Of a stretch of 64,000 nt of DNA, positions 25,231 to 36,325 are shown one piece after another (position 1 is the first letter of the stretch; every line of letters starts with the position of its first letter). The stretch is from Ziziphus jujuba. Its lineage: Eukaryota > Streptophyta > Magnoliopsida > Rosales > Rhamnaceae. Under the pieces are notes generated by a model that did no database searches, had not been told where the DNA came from, and saw only the letters and a program-made list of their open reading frames with translations. The translations under genes were made by a program, and so were the position numbers. Location of the stretch: NCBI RefSeq assembly GCF_031755915.1, contig NC_083379.1:15671501-15735500 (forward strand). Direction: 5' to 3'.

Positions 25231-26770
25231 GTTTGAGTACCGAATATGCTGTATTTTCAGATTTTATCAATGAATATACATTTGCTAGCCAAAAAATAAA
25301 TAAATAAATAGAAGAGGAAGTCCCATACAAAAGTACAAATACATCAAGAACGCCAACCCTCCTATTAATGTGTCAAAACATATATTTTAGTCATTTATAT
25401 TTTTCATAAAGTGGAGTTTTTCTTTTCTGAAATATAAAAGTAATAGCCAAAGCATCTTCATGCCCTTTGTCCTTGCCCAAACAGAGACAAAGCTTTTTGT
25501 ACAAATTTTTTTTTTGGGTATAATTTATTGCAATGTGGTCGCTATCAATTTTCGCCTGACAAATATGTAACAGTACGCATTTATCCAAATTAGAGGATAC
25601 ATTGTAATTTGCAAAAGTGTGAAAACTAGAAGGTACTAAATACGTTTTAATATCTTCTATCCTCAAAATTTATTCTTAAAATTTGTAAATTAGTGCCTTT
25701 CTGTTTCTAATGTGATACAAAATATGTTTGTAAACTATTAATTTAAAAGTATATCTTCAATGATTTTATTATGGATCCATCTAAAAGTATAATTAACTAG
25801 AAATTCAATTTAATCCAATCATAACAAAGAGTAAATAGTGAACACCAAGTGCAAATATTTTAAATTTAAAACTCGAGAGTACAATTATTCTATTATAGTG
25901 AATTTATCATCGCTACCATCTTTAGAAGGACCTTCTACTTGTAGTTTTATTCAGTTCATTGTAAAAATATATACACTGCATGATATGGATGTAAATAATA
26001 GTTTGGAGTTTGGAGTTTCAAAATAATCAAAAGTCGCTTTTTGAAATTGAAACCTTAGAACAACTTATTAACTCTCTCATCCAAATTTAGTGTATACATA
26101 TATGGGATGAATACAAATTTTATTTTTAGGTCAACATTACGCGGGGAAGAGGGATGTCAAAGGCTTGATCGAATCTGTATCTAAAGGTGTATTTTCAATG
26201 ATCAAGACCACTTAGCCAAACCTACTACTATAAACACGATATTTGAGAATCTTGTGCTCTTCCAATATATTAATTTATAGTGTTCTTTACTCCATCCTAC
26301 AAACCATGAAAATAAATAAGAACGAATAAAAAATATAAAAAGTATGCAATAACTAATAACAATGCGATAAAAAATAAAATAATAAAAATAAGAAAGAGAA
26401 GGATTCATGGAAGTGTGTATATATATATATATATGTAAGAAATATATATGTATCATGTAGCAAGTGAGTGGTGCGTTATTTCATGACGCTAAATAAATTA
26501 ATATATTGGTAAAATTTGTCTTCAATGTTTGTCTGAAAGGAATATTAGAAACCTTCTGACTCAGCGATAACTACTAAAATTATATCATATATATGGCCGG
26601 TATGAAGTTTCTTAAAAGAAATTTTTGAAAATAAAAACATAGAAGGTTGCTGTTGCTTATATATCTTTATATTTATGATGATTTGAAGATATGACACACT
26701 TCTACTAATTGTTTACATGATCCTTAATTATATATTAATACCATTTCACACACAAACTCTTTCTATGTCC

Positions 26771-26778
<8 letters not shown>

Positions 26779-26802
<24 letters not shown>
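26779..26802 (+). repeat. (CT)12 microsatellite
   Basis: Twelve uninterrupted CT units, followed by GTGTATATATA. Confidence 0.95.
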
Positions 26803-26817
<15 letters not shown>

Positions 26818-26818
<1 letters not shown>

Positions 26819-26892
26819 CGGTTTTTTTGCTAAGTATATATATATATATATCGGTTTTTTTGCTAAGTATATATATATATATATATCGGTTT
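26818..26892 (+). repeat. Short tandem repeat, about 33-35 bp x 2.3
   Basis: The unit TCGGTTTTTTTGCTAAG plus a (TA)n spacer starts at 26818 and 26851, and a partial third unit starts at 26886. It lies just after a (CT)12 tract. Confidence 0.8.
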
Positions 26893-27660
26893 TGACTTAG
26901 GAAGTGAGGCTTTTTCTCTGTGAACATTTTGCCGCTCTAAGAAGTATTGAGTATGTTTGAAACTAACTCAAATTTCGTAGTTCCGTTCCCACGTACCTTG
27001 TCACAGAAATAATCTTTTACATTATTTTTCTTGACTAACTTAAGTAGTTTAAGTCAATGTCAAAAAAAAAAAAAAAAAAAAAAAACTCAGTAAGTTAAAA
27101 CTCAGACATGTAGCGTATGTTTACCTTTTACATGCCTAAGAAATACTTTATCCCAGCTCGTAATTTAAATTATTAACCTCTTTGCTAATTCATTCACGTT
27201 AAATTTGCGTAGTACTACATGATTGTACATTTTACCATATCAAGAGAGCACTATAAGCAGGATGTGTCAACAAGCATGATGTGTCAATTTATATATGCTT
27301 ATGTGACAACGGGTTAATTATTAGATAAAGTAATAAATATTACTTAAATTCAAATTTAATATCCTATTAGTGACAACCAATGGTACGTTTTTCACATTTT
27401 ACTTGATAAAATCATGAATCTTTATACTAGAGACTTTTTGTATAAACACTAGTAAATTTAGAGATGGAGATCATCTTTCCAATCTCTATCAACTACAAAT
27501 AAAATACCGGGTTATTTTAACTACCAGTTTTTTTTATTTAGTTTATTTTATTTATTTGTTAATGTTTTTAGACGAGGTTTCATTATCGTATCAACGATGG
27601 ATAATATAGAAAATTCGTTCCAAATTTATGTACGTGTATGAAACAAGTAAAACTATGCAA

Positions 27661-27814
27661 AGAATGAATCATACATGACAGTAAATACAAAGCTACAACA
27701 AATCATAGAGATATTCTCTGACGAAAGGATCTGCATAAGAATGAATCATACATTATAGTAAATACAAAGATACAACAAATCATAGAGATTCTCTGACGAA
27801 AGTATCTGCATGCT
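27661..27814 (+). repeat. 77-bp tandem duplication
   Basis: Two adjacent units begin AGAATGAATCATACAT at 27661 and 27738, and both end in CTCTGACGAAAG(G/T)ATCTGCAT. A few substitutions and a 2-bp indel separate them. They lie about 500 bp upstream of glyoxalase copy B. Confidence 0.85.
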
Positions 27815-28064
27815 GCAGTGAATGTAAGAATTCCAATTACAATTTTTAATTAATTTCCCATTAAAAAAAATAAAAAAAATCATCGTCTTTCCTTATCAAA
27901 GTTCTCTTTCAGCTGGCTGATTTTAATTAATTTTTGGGTCTTTAATTCTGATAAGAGCTACTCAACCATATATTTCTTGCTAAAATGTGACAGGAAATTT
28001 GGTATGTAGAAAGAGAAATTACTTTTAGTTAGATTTCAATAATCTATCTAACTTGAAGAATCGG

Positions 28065-28099
<35 letters not shown>

Positions 28100-28300
28100 A
28101 CGTTACTGTTGGTCATTGTCGTAGCAATTAAATTATTAATATTTATAAGTTGTTGGTTATATTTTTCAAACATATGAAACCGGAGGGGCATAATAATATA
28201 TAAATGTGTGCGTAAATAAAACGACGAAAACGCTTGGGCGGTTGATGAGTAATAATATTATATATGGACATAATTGAAAACAAATTGGCACTAATTCAGT

Positions 28301-30332
28301 ATGGCTGAGGCTGCTGTACTTGCTCCAAACAATGAGTTGCTAGAATGGCCTAAGAAAGATAACCGCCGCTTCCTTCATGCCGTATATCGTGTTGGTGATC
28401 TTGATCGCAACATCAAGTACACATTTATATATACTTTCTATTATATGATCTCTATTGAGCTGTTTTCAAGAACAATATATATATATATATATATACACAG
28501 GTATAAATATAATATATATTCGTACGCTGTTTAATTTGATCCACTTTTCTTTTTTAGGTTCTTCACTGAAGCCTTAGGGATGAAAGTGTTGAGGAAAAGA
28601 GACATCCCAGAAGATAAATACTCATATGCCTTTCTTGGATTTGGTCCTGAAGCATCTCAATTTGTAGTGGAGTTAGTATACAGTACGTACCATACTTTTA
28701 TTACTCTGCTTGGTCATGTATATGCTAAAAATCAATTTGCTTCTGTGGGGATTTATGGAGGGCATTGCAACTGAGTATATAAATATATAAGATCTGAGTA
28801 TATAAATATATAAGATCATTTATAAAGAAATTACATCCCGAACTCCATCAAACAGTTTATATTGAATGTACACTATCGATAATAGAATATTAAATACTCA
28901 ATATAAATAGTTCGATGGAACCTAATAAATGTATATATTTAACAGTATGGTGAAATTATCAATTTTTTTTTCATATTGATTCAGATTATGGAGTGATTTC
29001 ATATGATGTTGGAACTGATTTTGGACATTTTGCAATAACGACTCAAGATGTAAGTGGCTCCATTATTCGTATAGGTTTTATTTTTAGAAAGTTCTAAATA
29101 GATGATGATATGAATATATATTATATATATATATATATACACACAAACACACACACTCGCACATCAACTTTGTAGGCGTGTAAACTGGTTGAAAACGTTC
29201 GGGCCAAAGGCGGAAAGATCATCTTAGAGCCAAAAATTATTGAAGTTGACGGTGAAGACTTTTTCCTGGGTTTTGCAAAGGATCCTGATGGTTGCTCCTT
29301 TGAGCTTCTCCAAAGAGATTCAACTCCTCAGCCATTCTGGCAACTAATGCTTTGTGTTCATGATTTGGATCGTTCTATCAGCTTCTATGAAAAAGTAATC
29401 TATTATTAATTCCAGCTTCCTTTTCTCCAATAAAGCTCCAAACTATTGATCCCTTCAATCTTTACTATATATATGATCTAAGTAAATCAAATACATTGTA
29501 GAAAAAAGCCAAAAAATAAAAAATAAAAAATTAGCAATTAGAAGAAGCACATTTTAACATGATTTAGCTGCTTTTTTTGCCTGTGCAGGCCTTGGGGATG
29601 AAGACATTGAGGAGGGTTACCTGGCCTGACCGTAATGTATAATTAGTTTGCCTGTTTATATATACATTGTATTAAGAATAATCATAGTAACAATAATAAT
29701 AATAAACCATAGTTTAAGCTGGCCAGTAATATTATTTATTTTACATACAATTTACAGTACGCGGCCGTTCTTATGGGGTATGGAGATCATGAAAACGAAA
29801 CAGCCGTTCTGGAATTGACTTATAATTATGGTGCTGCCAAATATATCAAAGGAAATGCATATTCACATGTCTGTCTAATTTATGCTCTGTTTTTTTTTTT
29901 TTTTTCTTTGATTTTTCAATTTTAAAACAATTAACATTTATTGTTATGAAACTAGCCAGATTGTTATTGGCACTGAGGATGTCTACAAAAGTGCTGAAGT
30001 TGTTAAGTTGGTTGCAAAAGAACTTGGGGGAAAGATACTGCCTGATGAAATGAACATCAAAACGACATCGTTTCTAGATCCAGATGGCTGGAAGATAGTA
30101 ATATAATTGATTTTTCCTTTTTTTTTTGAAATTTAAAGCACTAAGATTATTGGGTTTGATTAATTTGTTTAATAAATAGTATTATTGTTTGGTTTTGTAT
30201 TTGTAGGTGTTGGTTGATAATCAAGATTTCCTCAAGGTGTTGCACTCAGAAAGAGTAATTGCATACTGTGAAGAAGATCCTTCAAACGTGCCATGTAAAA
30301 CGGCTATGAGCACCACTGTTCCACTTGTGTAG
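28301..30332 (+). CDS. GLX1: Lactoylglutathione lyase (glyoxalase I), copy B
   Basis: Same enzyme family and same eight-exon layout as copy A. Exons: 28301-28416, 28558-28682, 28985-29049, 29176-29394, 29589-29636, 29758-29868, 29960-30097, 30207-30332. Joins are in frame, giving 315 residues. Metal-binding positions are kept: His in [13 protein letters not shown], Glu in VVELVYNYG, Gln in FWQLMLCVHDLDRS, Glu in VLELTYNYG. Like copy A it has a longer exon 4 than copy C and lacks five residues in the loop encoded by exon 7, so A and B share derived features. Its C-terminus runs on well past the ends of A and C because two stop positions are now sense codons. Intron 2 carries a small direct duplication at about 28771-28817. 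It looks intact, but the tail makes altered function or decay possible. Confidence 0.92.
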
Positions 30333-30930
30333 CCACTTGTGTAGAAGACAGATGAATTTTAAATAAATTTTGCTCTGCATCAAAGTCTAAATGGTATTAT
30401 AAGTATGCTCCCACTGGCTGACTTTACTGGACATATCAGCCCAATTCAGGAGGCTTATGTCGCTATAGACTCGTAGGTTGTGATGCGACATAAGTTGGGA
30501 TGAAAATAATTTTTCTTTTCAAATAATATACTAAAGTAAGCACTTTGAATTATTGAAATTTCGATATCAAGTGATATGTTATTTTTTATATTTGTCTGCA
30601 CACCTTGCATTGCTTGCTTTTAATATGTAAGAACAAGTTAAATTATGTTGTATAACTTAGTAAGCTAAACAGAATTTGCTATGGTATTGTTTGGTATCAC
30701 TTTAATTTTTTTTATTTTTAGTTGTGTTTTTATTATTTAATGATGTATAATTTGCATATTATATTTGTAATATTAATTAATGGTGGTTAAAATTTATTAG
30801 ACGTCTCAATTAACCATAAATTTTAAAAGAGAAATAATAAAAAAAAATAGAAAAACAAAACACCAAATCAAATATATTTAAGGAAAATTTGGTCCGATGC
30901 CCTTATTTTAAACACTTTACTGAGAAATAC
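30333..30930. other. Spacer between glyoxalase copy B and hAT remnant
   Basis: Presumed 3' UTR of copy B, then AT-rich sequence. The 5' end of the hAT element (terminal repeat, BED zinc finger) should lie here if the element were complete, but I could not recognise it. Confidence 0.5.
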
Positions 30931-33560
30931 CCTCCCTCTTTTAAAGAGATGCAACAGCATATTGAAAAGTTTAAAGAAAGCTGAAAGACATATGGTTGTA
31001 CAATTATGTGCGATGGATGGACAGGACCAACTAAGCTGTCCATATTGAATTTTATGGTCTATTACAAAGGATTATCGGTGTTTCTTAAGTCAATTGATGC
31101 CTCAAATAAAATAAAAAACTATAAATATATATACAAACTTTTGGAGAATGTTATCAATGAAGTGGGCAAAAACAATGTTGTGCAGGTAGTCACGGATAAC
31201 GGTTCTGCATTCGTAAAGGCTGGTAAGAAATTGATGACACAGTACAACTTGTATTGGACACCATGTGCTGCGCATTATATTGATCTTATATTTGAGGATA
31301 TTGGAAAGCATGAAAGTATTGCAAGGATCATTCAGCGTGCAAGAATGATAACCAATTATATTTATAATCATAATTGGTTACTTTCTTTAATGCGAGATAT
31401 ATGCAAAGGAGACATCGTTCGACCAGGAGCAACAAGGTTTACAACAAACTATATTGCTTTAAATAGTGTCCTTAAAAAGAAAACTTCTCTAAAACAAGTC
31501 TTTACAAGCGATGCATGGGCTGAGCATCAATTGAGTCGAACAAAAGCAGGTAAAGAAGTGGAGAAATTTATCCTTGATAATCATTTTTGGGATTCTGTTA
31601 CTCACGTTGTTAATTTGTATGAGCCATTATATAATATTTTGTGAATTGTTGATTCTGAGTTCATACCTACGATGCCAATATTGTATGATTGTTTTCAAAA
31701 AATGAGATATGCAATCAATAACCAAAGAGGAATTCAGTGGGTGATGAGCATCATAAATGCTCGATGGGACAATACACTTTCTCATCTTCTCCATATGGTT
31801 GGTAATTTTATGTCAATTACTTATTATTAATTAATATTTTGTCTTATAATTTATATATTAGATTTAATTATTATTATTATTTTGTAGCATACTTTCTGAA
31901 TCTACGGTTCCAGTATAAAGAAGGAATTGGCACTGATTCAGATCTTGTATAAGCTGTTCATGATGTCTTTGCAGCATTATATCCAAATTCGGATCGTATA
32001 TCTCAATTTGGAAATAAAGGAAGATTTTGTTTATTATTATTTTTTAACTAACATACTAATAACATTTTTTATAATTTTTTTCATTTTTACATATAGATAA
32101 TATGCTTTAGAGATGCACGAAAAGGGTTTGGTGATCGTGCAGCAATTGCCACCCGGGCAGAAATGATACCTGGTATGTGCATTTCAATTACTTGTTATAA
32201 AAAAATGTGCTTAATATCAAAAATTTTATTAATAATTAAATTTTTTTTAAAATTTAATATATTTTGATTTATAATGTTGAAATATACAGCTGAATGGTAG
32301 ACAATATATGGTAATAGCACCCCAACACTCAGAAAATTGACAATGCGTATTTTGTCACAAACTGTATCATCATCCACATGCGAATGTAATTGGAGCACCT
32401 TCGCTTTAATACACACAAAACAACGAAATAGACTCGCATATGAAAAACTTCAGAAATTGGTTTTTTGCTACTATAATATGAAATTGCGGATACGTGATAT
32501 GGAATTAACAAATCAATCGCAATTAGATTCTGATTATTTGGATCTTCTTGAAATTGGAGCTGACCCTGGTGAAGATGAAGATAATCCTATTATCCAATGG
32601 GTTAAGAATTCACACTTAGATGATGATGAAGGCAATCCAGATCCTCGAGTCGCAATGAATGCTTCACAATTAGGGATAAATGTTGAGAATGTTATTGCTG
32701 AAGAAGTTATGAGCAGTGATCGTGGAGGAAATTATTCGTTTGAAGTAGTGACAAGGCCTTCAACTAGACGATTTACTCCTCGTGTAGAAACATTTGGTGG
32801 TGGTTATTCTCAACGAAATGAATATGAGGATGAAGATGATGATGATGTTGTTGATCTTGATGATGATGATGATGATGACGATGACGACGACAACGACGAC
32901 GATGACGATGACAGTGGCGGTGGTGGTGGTCTTGGCAATAGAGGAGGAGGATATAATATAGGTGGAGGTGGGAGTGGAACATACTATCGAGAACCAAGCC
33001 AACAACCATTAAGTCCATTTACTGGTGAAGATCAATATACACATGCAACACAGGATTTTGATCATGAAGCTCTAACAGCAGGCACTGGTTCAAGAAGGCA
33101 TTATGGCAATTCGATGATGAATCAACATGATGAAGATTATCTTTCTAACTCTTTGGATGCAATGAGTTTAAATACACAAGTTAATTCTCAATCTGGAAAT
33201 TCTGAGATTCCAATTGTGTATCCAATTGGTCAAATGAGCTCACATAATCCTCACAGAGATTACGATGTTGATATCTTCAATCATCCCATGTCTCAAAATG
33301 AATGTTACACTCCTCATTGGATAAATCCACACTATCCTCTACTTGGACAATTGGTTGGGATTGATAGAGAAAGATATATTTGGCACATCTACAATTACAT
33401 GGAAAATTTCTCTAATATGATGAGTTGGAATGCCTATTGTTATACACGTGAAATATCAAGATATGATCATCAATTTGAAGAACCAAGGAGTTCTTTTGGT
33501 ATTAATAATGTATTAGGGATTATATTTGAGAATTTCTTGTATCTTACTATTATCTGTTAA
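30931..33560 (+). pseudogene. hAT-superfamily transposase, inactivated (DUF659 + hAT C-terminal domain)
   Basis: The frame runs through at least four exon-like pieces: 30931-31801, 31888 to about 32035, 32097-32172 and 32290-33560. The first holds a DUF659-type core (IMCDGWTGPT, VVTDNGSAFVKAG, PCAAHYIDL). The last begins with the hAT dimerisation domain (ILSQTVSSSTCECNWSTF, HTKQRNRL). It then has a long acidic Asp tract (about 32857-32912) and a Gly-rich stretch. Four in-frame stops interrupt it, at 30982, 31642, 31950 and 32298. The N-terminal BED zinc finger and recognisable terminal inverted repeats are missing. The element is therefore dead. The 407-codon frame at 32337-33560 is only its C-terminal piece, not a separate gene. 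Confidence 0.88.
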
Positions 33561-34093
33561 ATTTTCTATATTTTGGTGTGAATTAACTTTATATTTTATT
33601 CACTTATAAATAATTTGTTATATTTATAGAATATTTTATGATTATTGTATTCTTATATAATTATATTAATGATCTCATATATAAAAAATTGTATTCTAAA
33701 TTAAAAATTTACAGTTTCCGTAACTTTACCGATATTTCCGTAAAATCATACCCTCGACATTTTCATCGATTTCGGTATTTTCTTCACTGATTCCAACCTT
33801 ACCCTTACTCTATAAACCACGTACAATTTCTTTCTCACTCTTATAAATATCCCACCTACCGCATTTCATATCCAATTTCTCTCTTTCTTTCTTTCTTCTC
33901 ATAGTGCTTTCTGATGTTGGATTCGAAGGACGATCTTGAAGCAGTGGAAGGAGGTTTTATGCTCAATTTCAGGCGTCCAAATGGTGGACCATAACACACA
34001 CAACATTGATTCTAAAGCAGTGGAGAGAGAGAGAGAGAGAGAGAGTTGCAGGGAGCTTTTGTGTGATTAGTTTGCTGATTTCTTTCTTCGACC
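33561..34093. other. Spacer between hAT remnant and DPH2 pseudogene
   Basis: AT-rich start, then at 33714-33800 a segment in which strings like CCGATATTTCCG recur in both orientations. This could be the subterminal region of the hAT or of another DNA transposon. From about 33830 it looks like the former 5' UTR of DPH2, with a (GA)n tract at 34023-34045. Confidence 0.45.
34023..34045 (+). repeat. (GA)n microsatellite
   Basis: Uninterrupted GA units of 23 bases, in the former 5' UTR of the DPH2 pseudogene. Confidence 0.95.
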
Positions 34094-36325
34094 ATAGACT
34101 TGGAATCGAATTATGAAATCACTCGGACCGCTAAGTTCATTAGCAGTGGCGGCTTCACCAGAGTCGCTTTACAGGTGATTACTCCTCTTTGATTCTCGTG
34201 TCTTTTTTTTTTTTTTCTTTGGAAAAAACTAAAACATATGAAGTAGCAGAAATAGACTATTTTGCGCCGCCTTTTTACTAAGTTTTTAGGGCGATTGTGT
34301 TTTGGTTTGTGAATAAAACTAAACTAACCAAGTTTGTAAATTTCATTTCCCAGATGAGCTCTTAAATGAGTCGGTGATAGTTGGGAGTGTTTTGTTAGAC
34401 AAGCTTTGGTGTCTACGAGAATCTCAATCCGATAGTGACTGGAATGGCAACGTAAAAGATGTATCTTTGTTTATGATGGCCGACACAGCGTACAGTAGCT
34501 GTTGCGTGGATGAGGTCGGAGCATCGCACATCAATGCTGATTATGTCGTGCACTACGGCCACGCGTGCTTCAGCTCGTGAGTTCTTGTTAATAATACTTT
34601 TACTAAAGCCTTTTTTTTATTTTTTTTTATTTTTTATATTACAAACTATATTAAAGGATTGTTTTTTTTTAAAGCCAAAAAAAAAAAAAAAATACACAAT
34701 GAGTTTTTGTACCAAACTCATAAGACATTATTCTCAGAGATTTTGTCTTAGCTGTAAATTGTTGTGTCTCAATCTGTTTGCGTTCTTTTTTGGCATCAAG
34801 ATTAGGCTTTGAAGCCAATGAAGCTTCTTCTTCTTTTTTTACCTTTTGAACTTAAAAAGTGGTTATTTTGTTTCTGTATATTATGCAACAATTAATTTTG
34901 GTTTCATAGTTTCAAAAGCCTCTTCTTTTTCATTATTGGCAGGACTACAACTCTTCCAGCATTCTTTGATTTTGGAAAAGCTTCAACTGGTGTGTCCAAT
35001 TGTGTAAAAAATTTATCAGATCATGCTGTGAGAAACGGCAAACCTGTCCTGGTAAAGTGGTTCACTAGAGAATTATTATTATGAACTTCTATGCTCTACT
35101 AAATTTGCAATAAGCATGCTTTCTTTTTTTCAATTTTTTTTTTCACCTTTAGGAGGATTTGGTACTGAGATCATGTCGTTTCACATGTAGCCAAAACAAA
35201 TTATCTCAGCTATCCAATCTCAACATAGTTCGTTCAATCTAAATGCAGGTCCCCTTTGGGCTAGAATATGCACATTTGATACAGCATATAAGAGATGAAG
35301 TGGTAGAAGCATGTATGAGTAGCTCTAGATTAGAAATCCAATTTGCTGAAACTATGTCTTCGGACATGAATCCATCAGAATCTCGTAAGATCTCCAATGG
35401 GAGCTTGGAAGCAGCTAGTGTCTTCTCTGATGATAAATGTATTAGGACAGTGGTTGGTAATAGATATACCATTGGAGGCTTGGTCTGGGAATTACATGAG
35501 GAACACAAAATGGAGGACTACTTGTTTTTTTGGATTGGTTGTGAAAATGCTGCATTTGCAAGTGTTGTACTGACGTTAATTAGTTGTGAAATAGGTATAC
35601 ATATAAGTTACCTGGTTTTGTATGAAATTTATTGTGTCTGCGTGTAATATTGCTTAAGATATTTATTGTGTTATTAATTCTAGTATATGCAAGTCCTTGT
35701 GCTAGTTCTCTCTCTCTTTCTCTAAATTAATAAATCTTTCTTTAATTATGGTATTACTGGTTTTAATAGATATGATGCAAAGTCAATTTGCATGGTGACA
35801 GACTTATCTCAACAAAGAAGAATTCTTAAGCATAGGTATGGTCTCAAATAATGGTACTCTCTTTTCTCCTTTCTAAAAATCCACTCATCTGCTTGTATTA
35901 ATGTATAATTTGTTTTACTAAAAGAGTGATGATGTTTGTACAGATGTTACCTGGTCAAGAGAACGCAAAGGATGTGAACATTGTTGGTATTCTGGTTGGA
36001 ACTCTTGGTGTAGGTGTGTTCCTGTAGGCTCCTTTAATATTTCTCCTGTAGTAATTTACTCTGCATTTTTCATCTTTAGATAAGGCATGGCTTTTCACTG
36101 TGTTGGGATTCTAGTAAATTTTTATGGATCTTATCATGCACAGCTTGCTGAAAGAAAACTTTGTTGAATGATTTATTTTTTCCCAATTCTGTAGTAATTT
36201 TTTTGACATACATTATTTATTTATTTGTTTTTCTAATTTCCACCATCATAAGTTTAGCATATGTATGTATAATTCCACAACTATTGATGCAGCTGGTTAC
36301 CTACACATGATTAATCTGCAAAATG
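34094..36325 (+). pseudogene. DPH2: DPH2 (diphthamide synthesis) pseudogene, 5' two-thirds
   Basis: DPH2 pairs with DPH1 in the first step of diphthamide synthesis on elongation factor 2. Exon-like pieces match DPH2 in order: 34094-34174, 34347-34576, 34943-35051, 35249-35594, 35770-35835, 35944-36013, 36293 to about 36325. Recognisable segments are [66 protein letters not shown] and AGYLHMI. It is broken. The expected ATG is ATA at 34094-34096. The acceptor before exon 2 reads AT instead of AG at 34345-34346. The join from exon 4 to exon 5 loses frame, and a further shift lies near 35955-35965. Nothing like the last third of DPH2 follows. Introns are kept, so this is a DNA-level duplicate, not a retrocopy. 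Confidence 0.85.

Larger units (their letters stand above)
24817..28300. other. Spacer between tRNA-Asp and glyoxalase copy B
   Basis: AT-rich spacer holding a SINE (25091-25214), a (CT)12 tract at 26779-26802, three short tandem units at 26818-26890, a 77-bp duplication at 27661-27814 and a (TA)n tract near 28070-28096. The remaining short frames show no domain. The last few hundred bases are the presumed promoter of glyoxalase copy B. Confidence 0.5.

Noticed and set aside
32760..33018. Val/Ile- and His-rich minus-strand frames
   Set aside because: They are shadows of the Asp-coding GAT/GAC tract of the hAT remnant.
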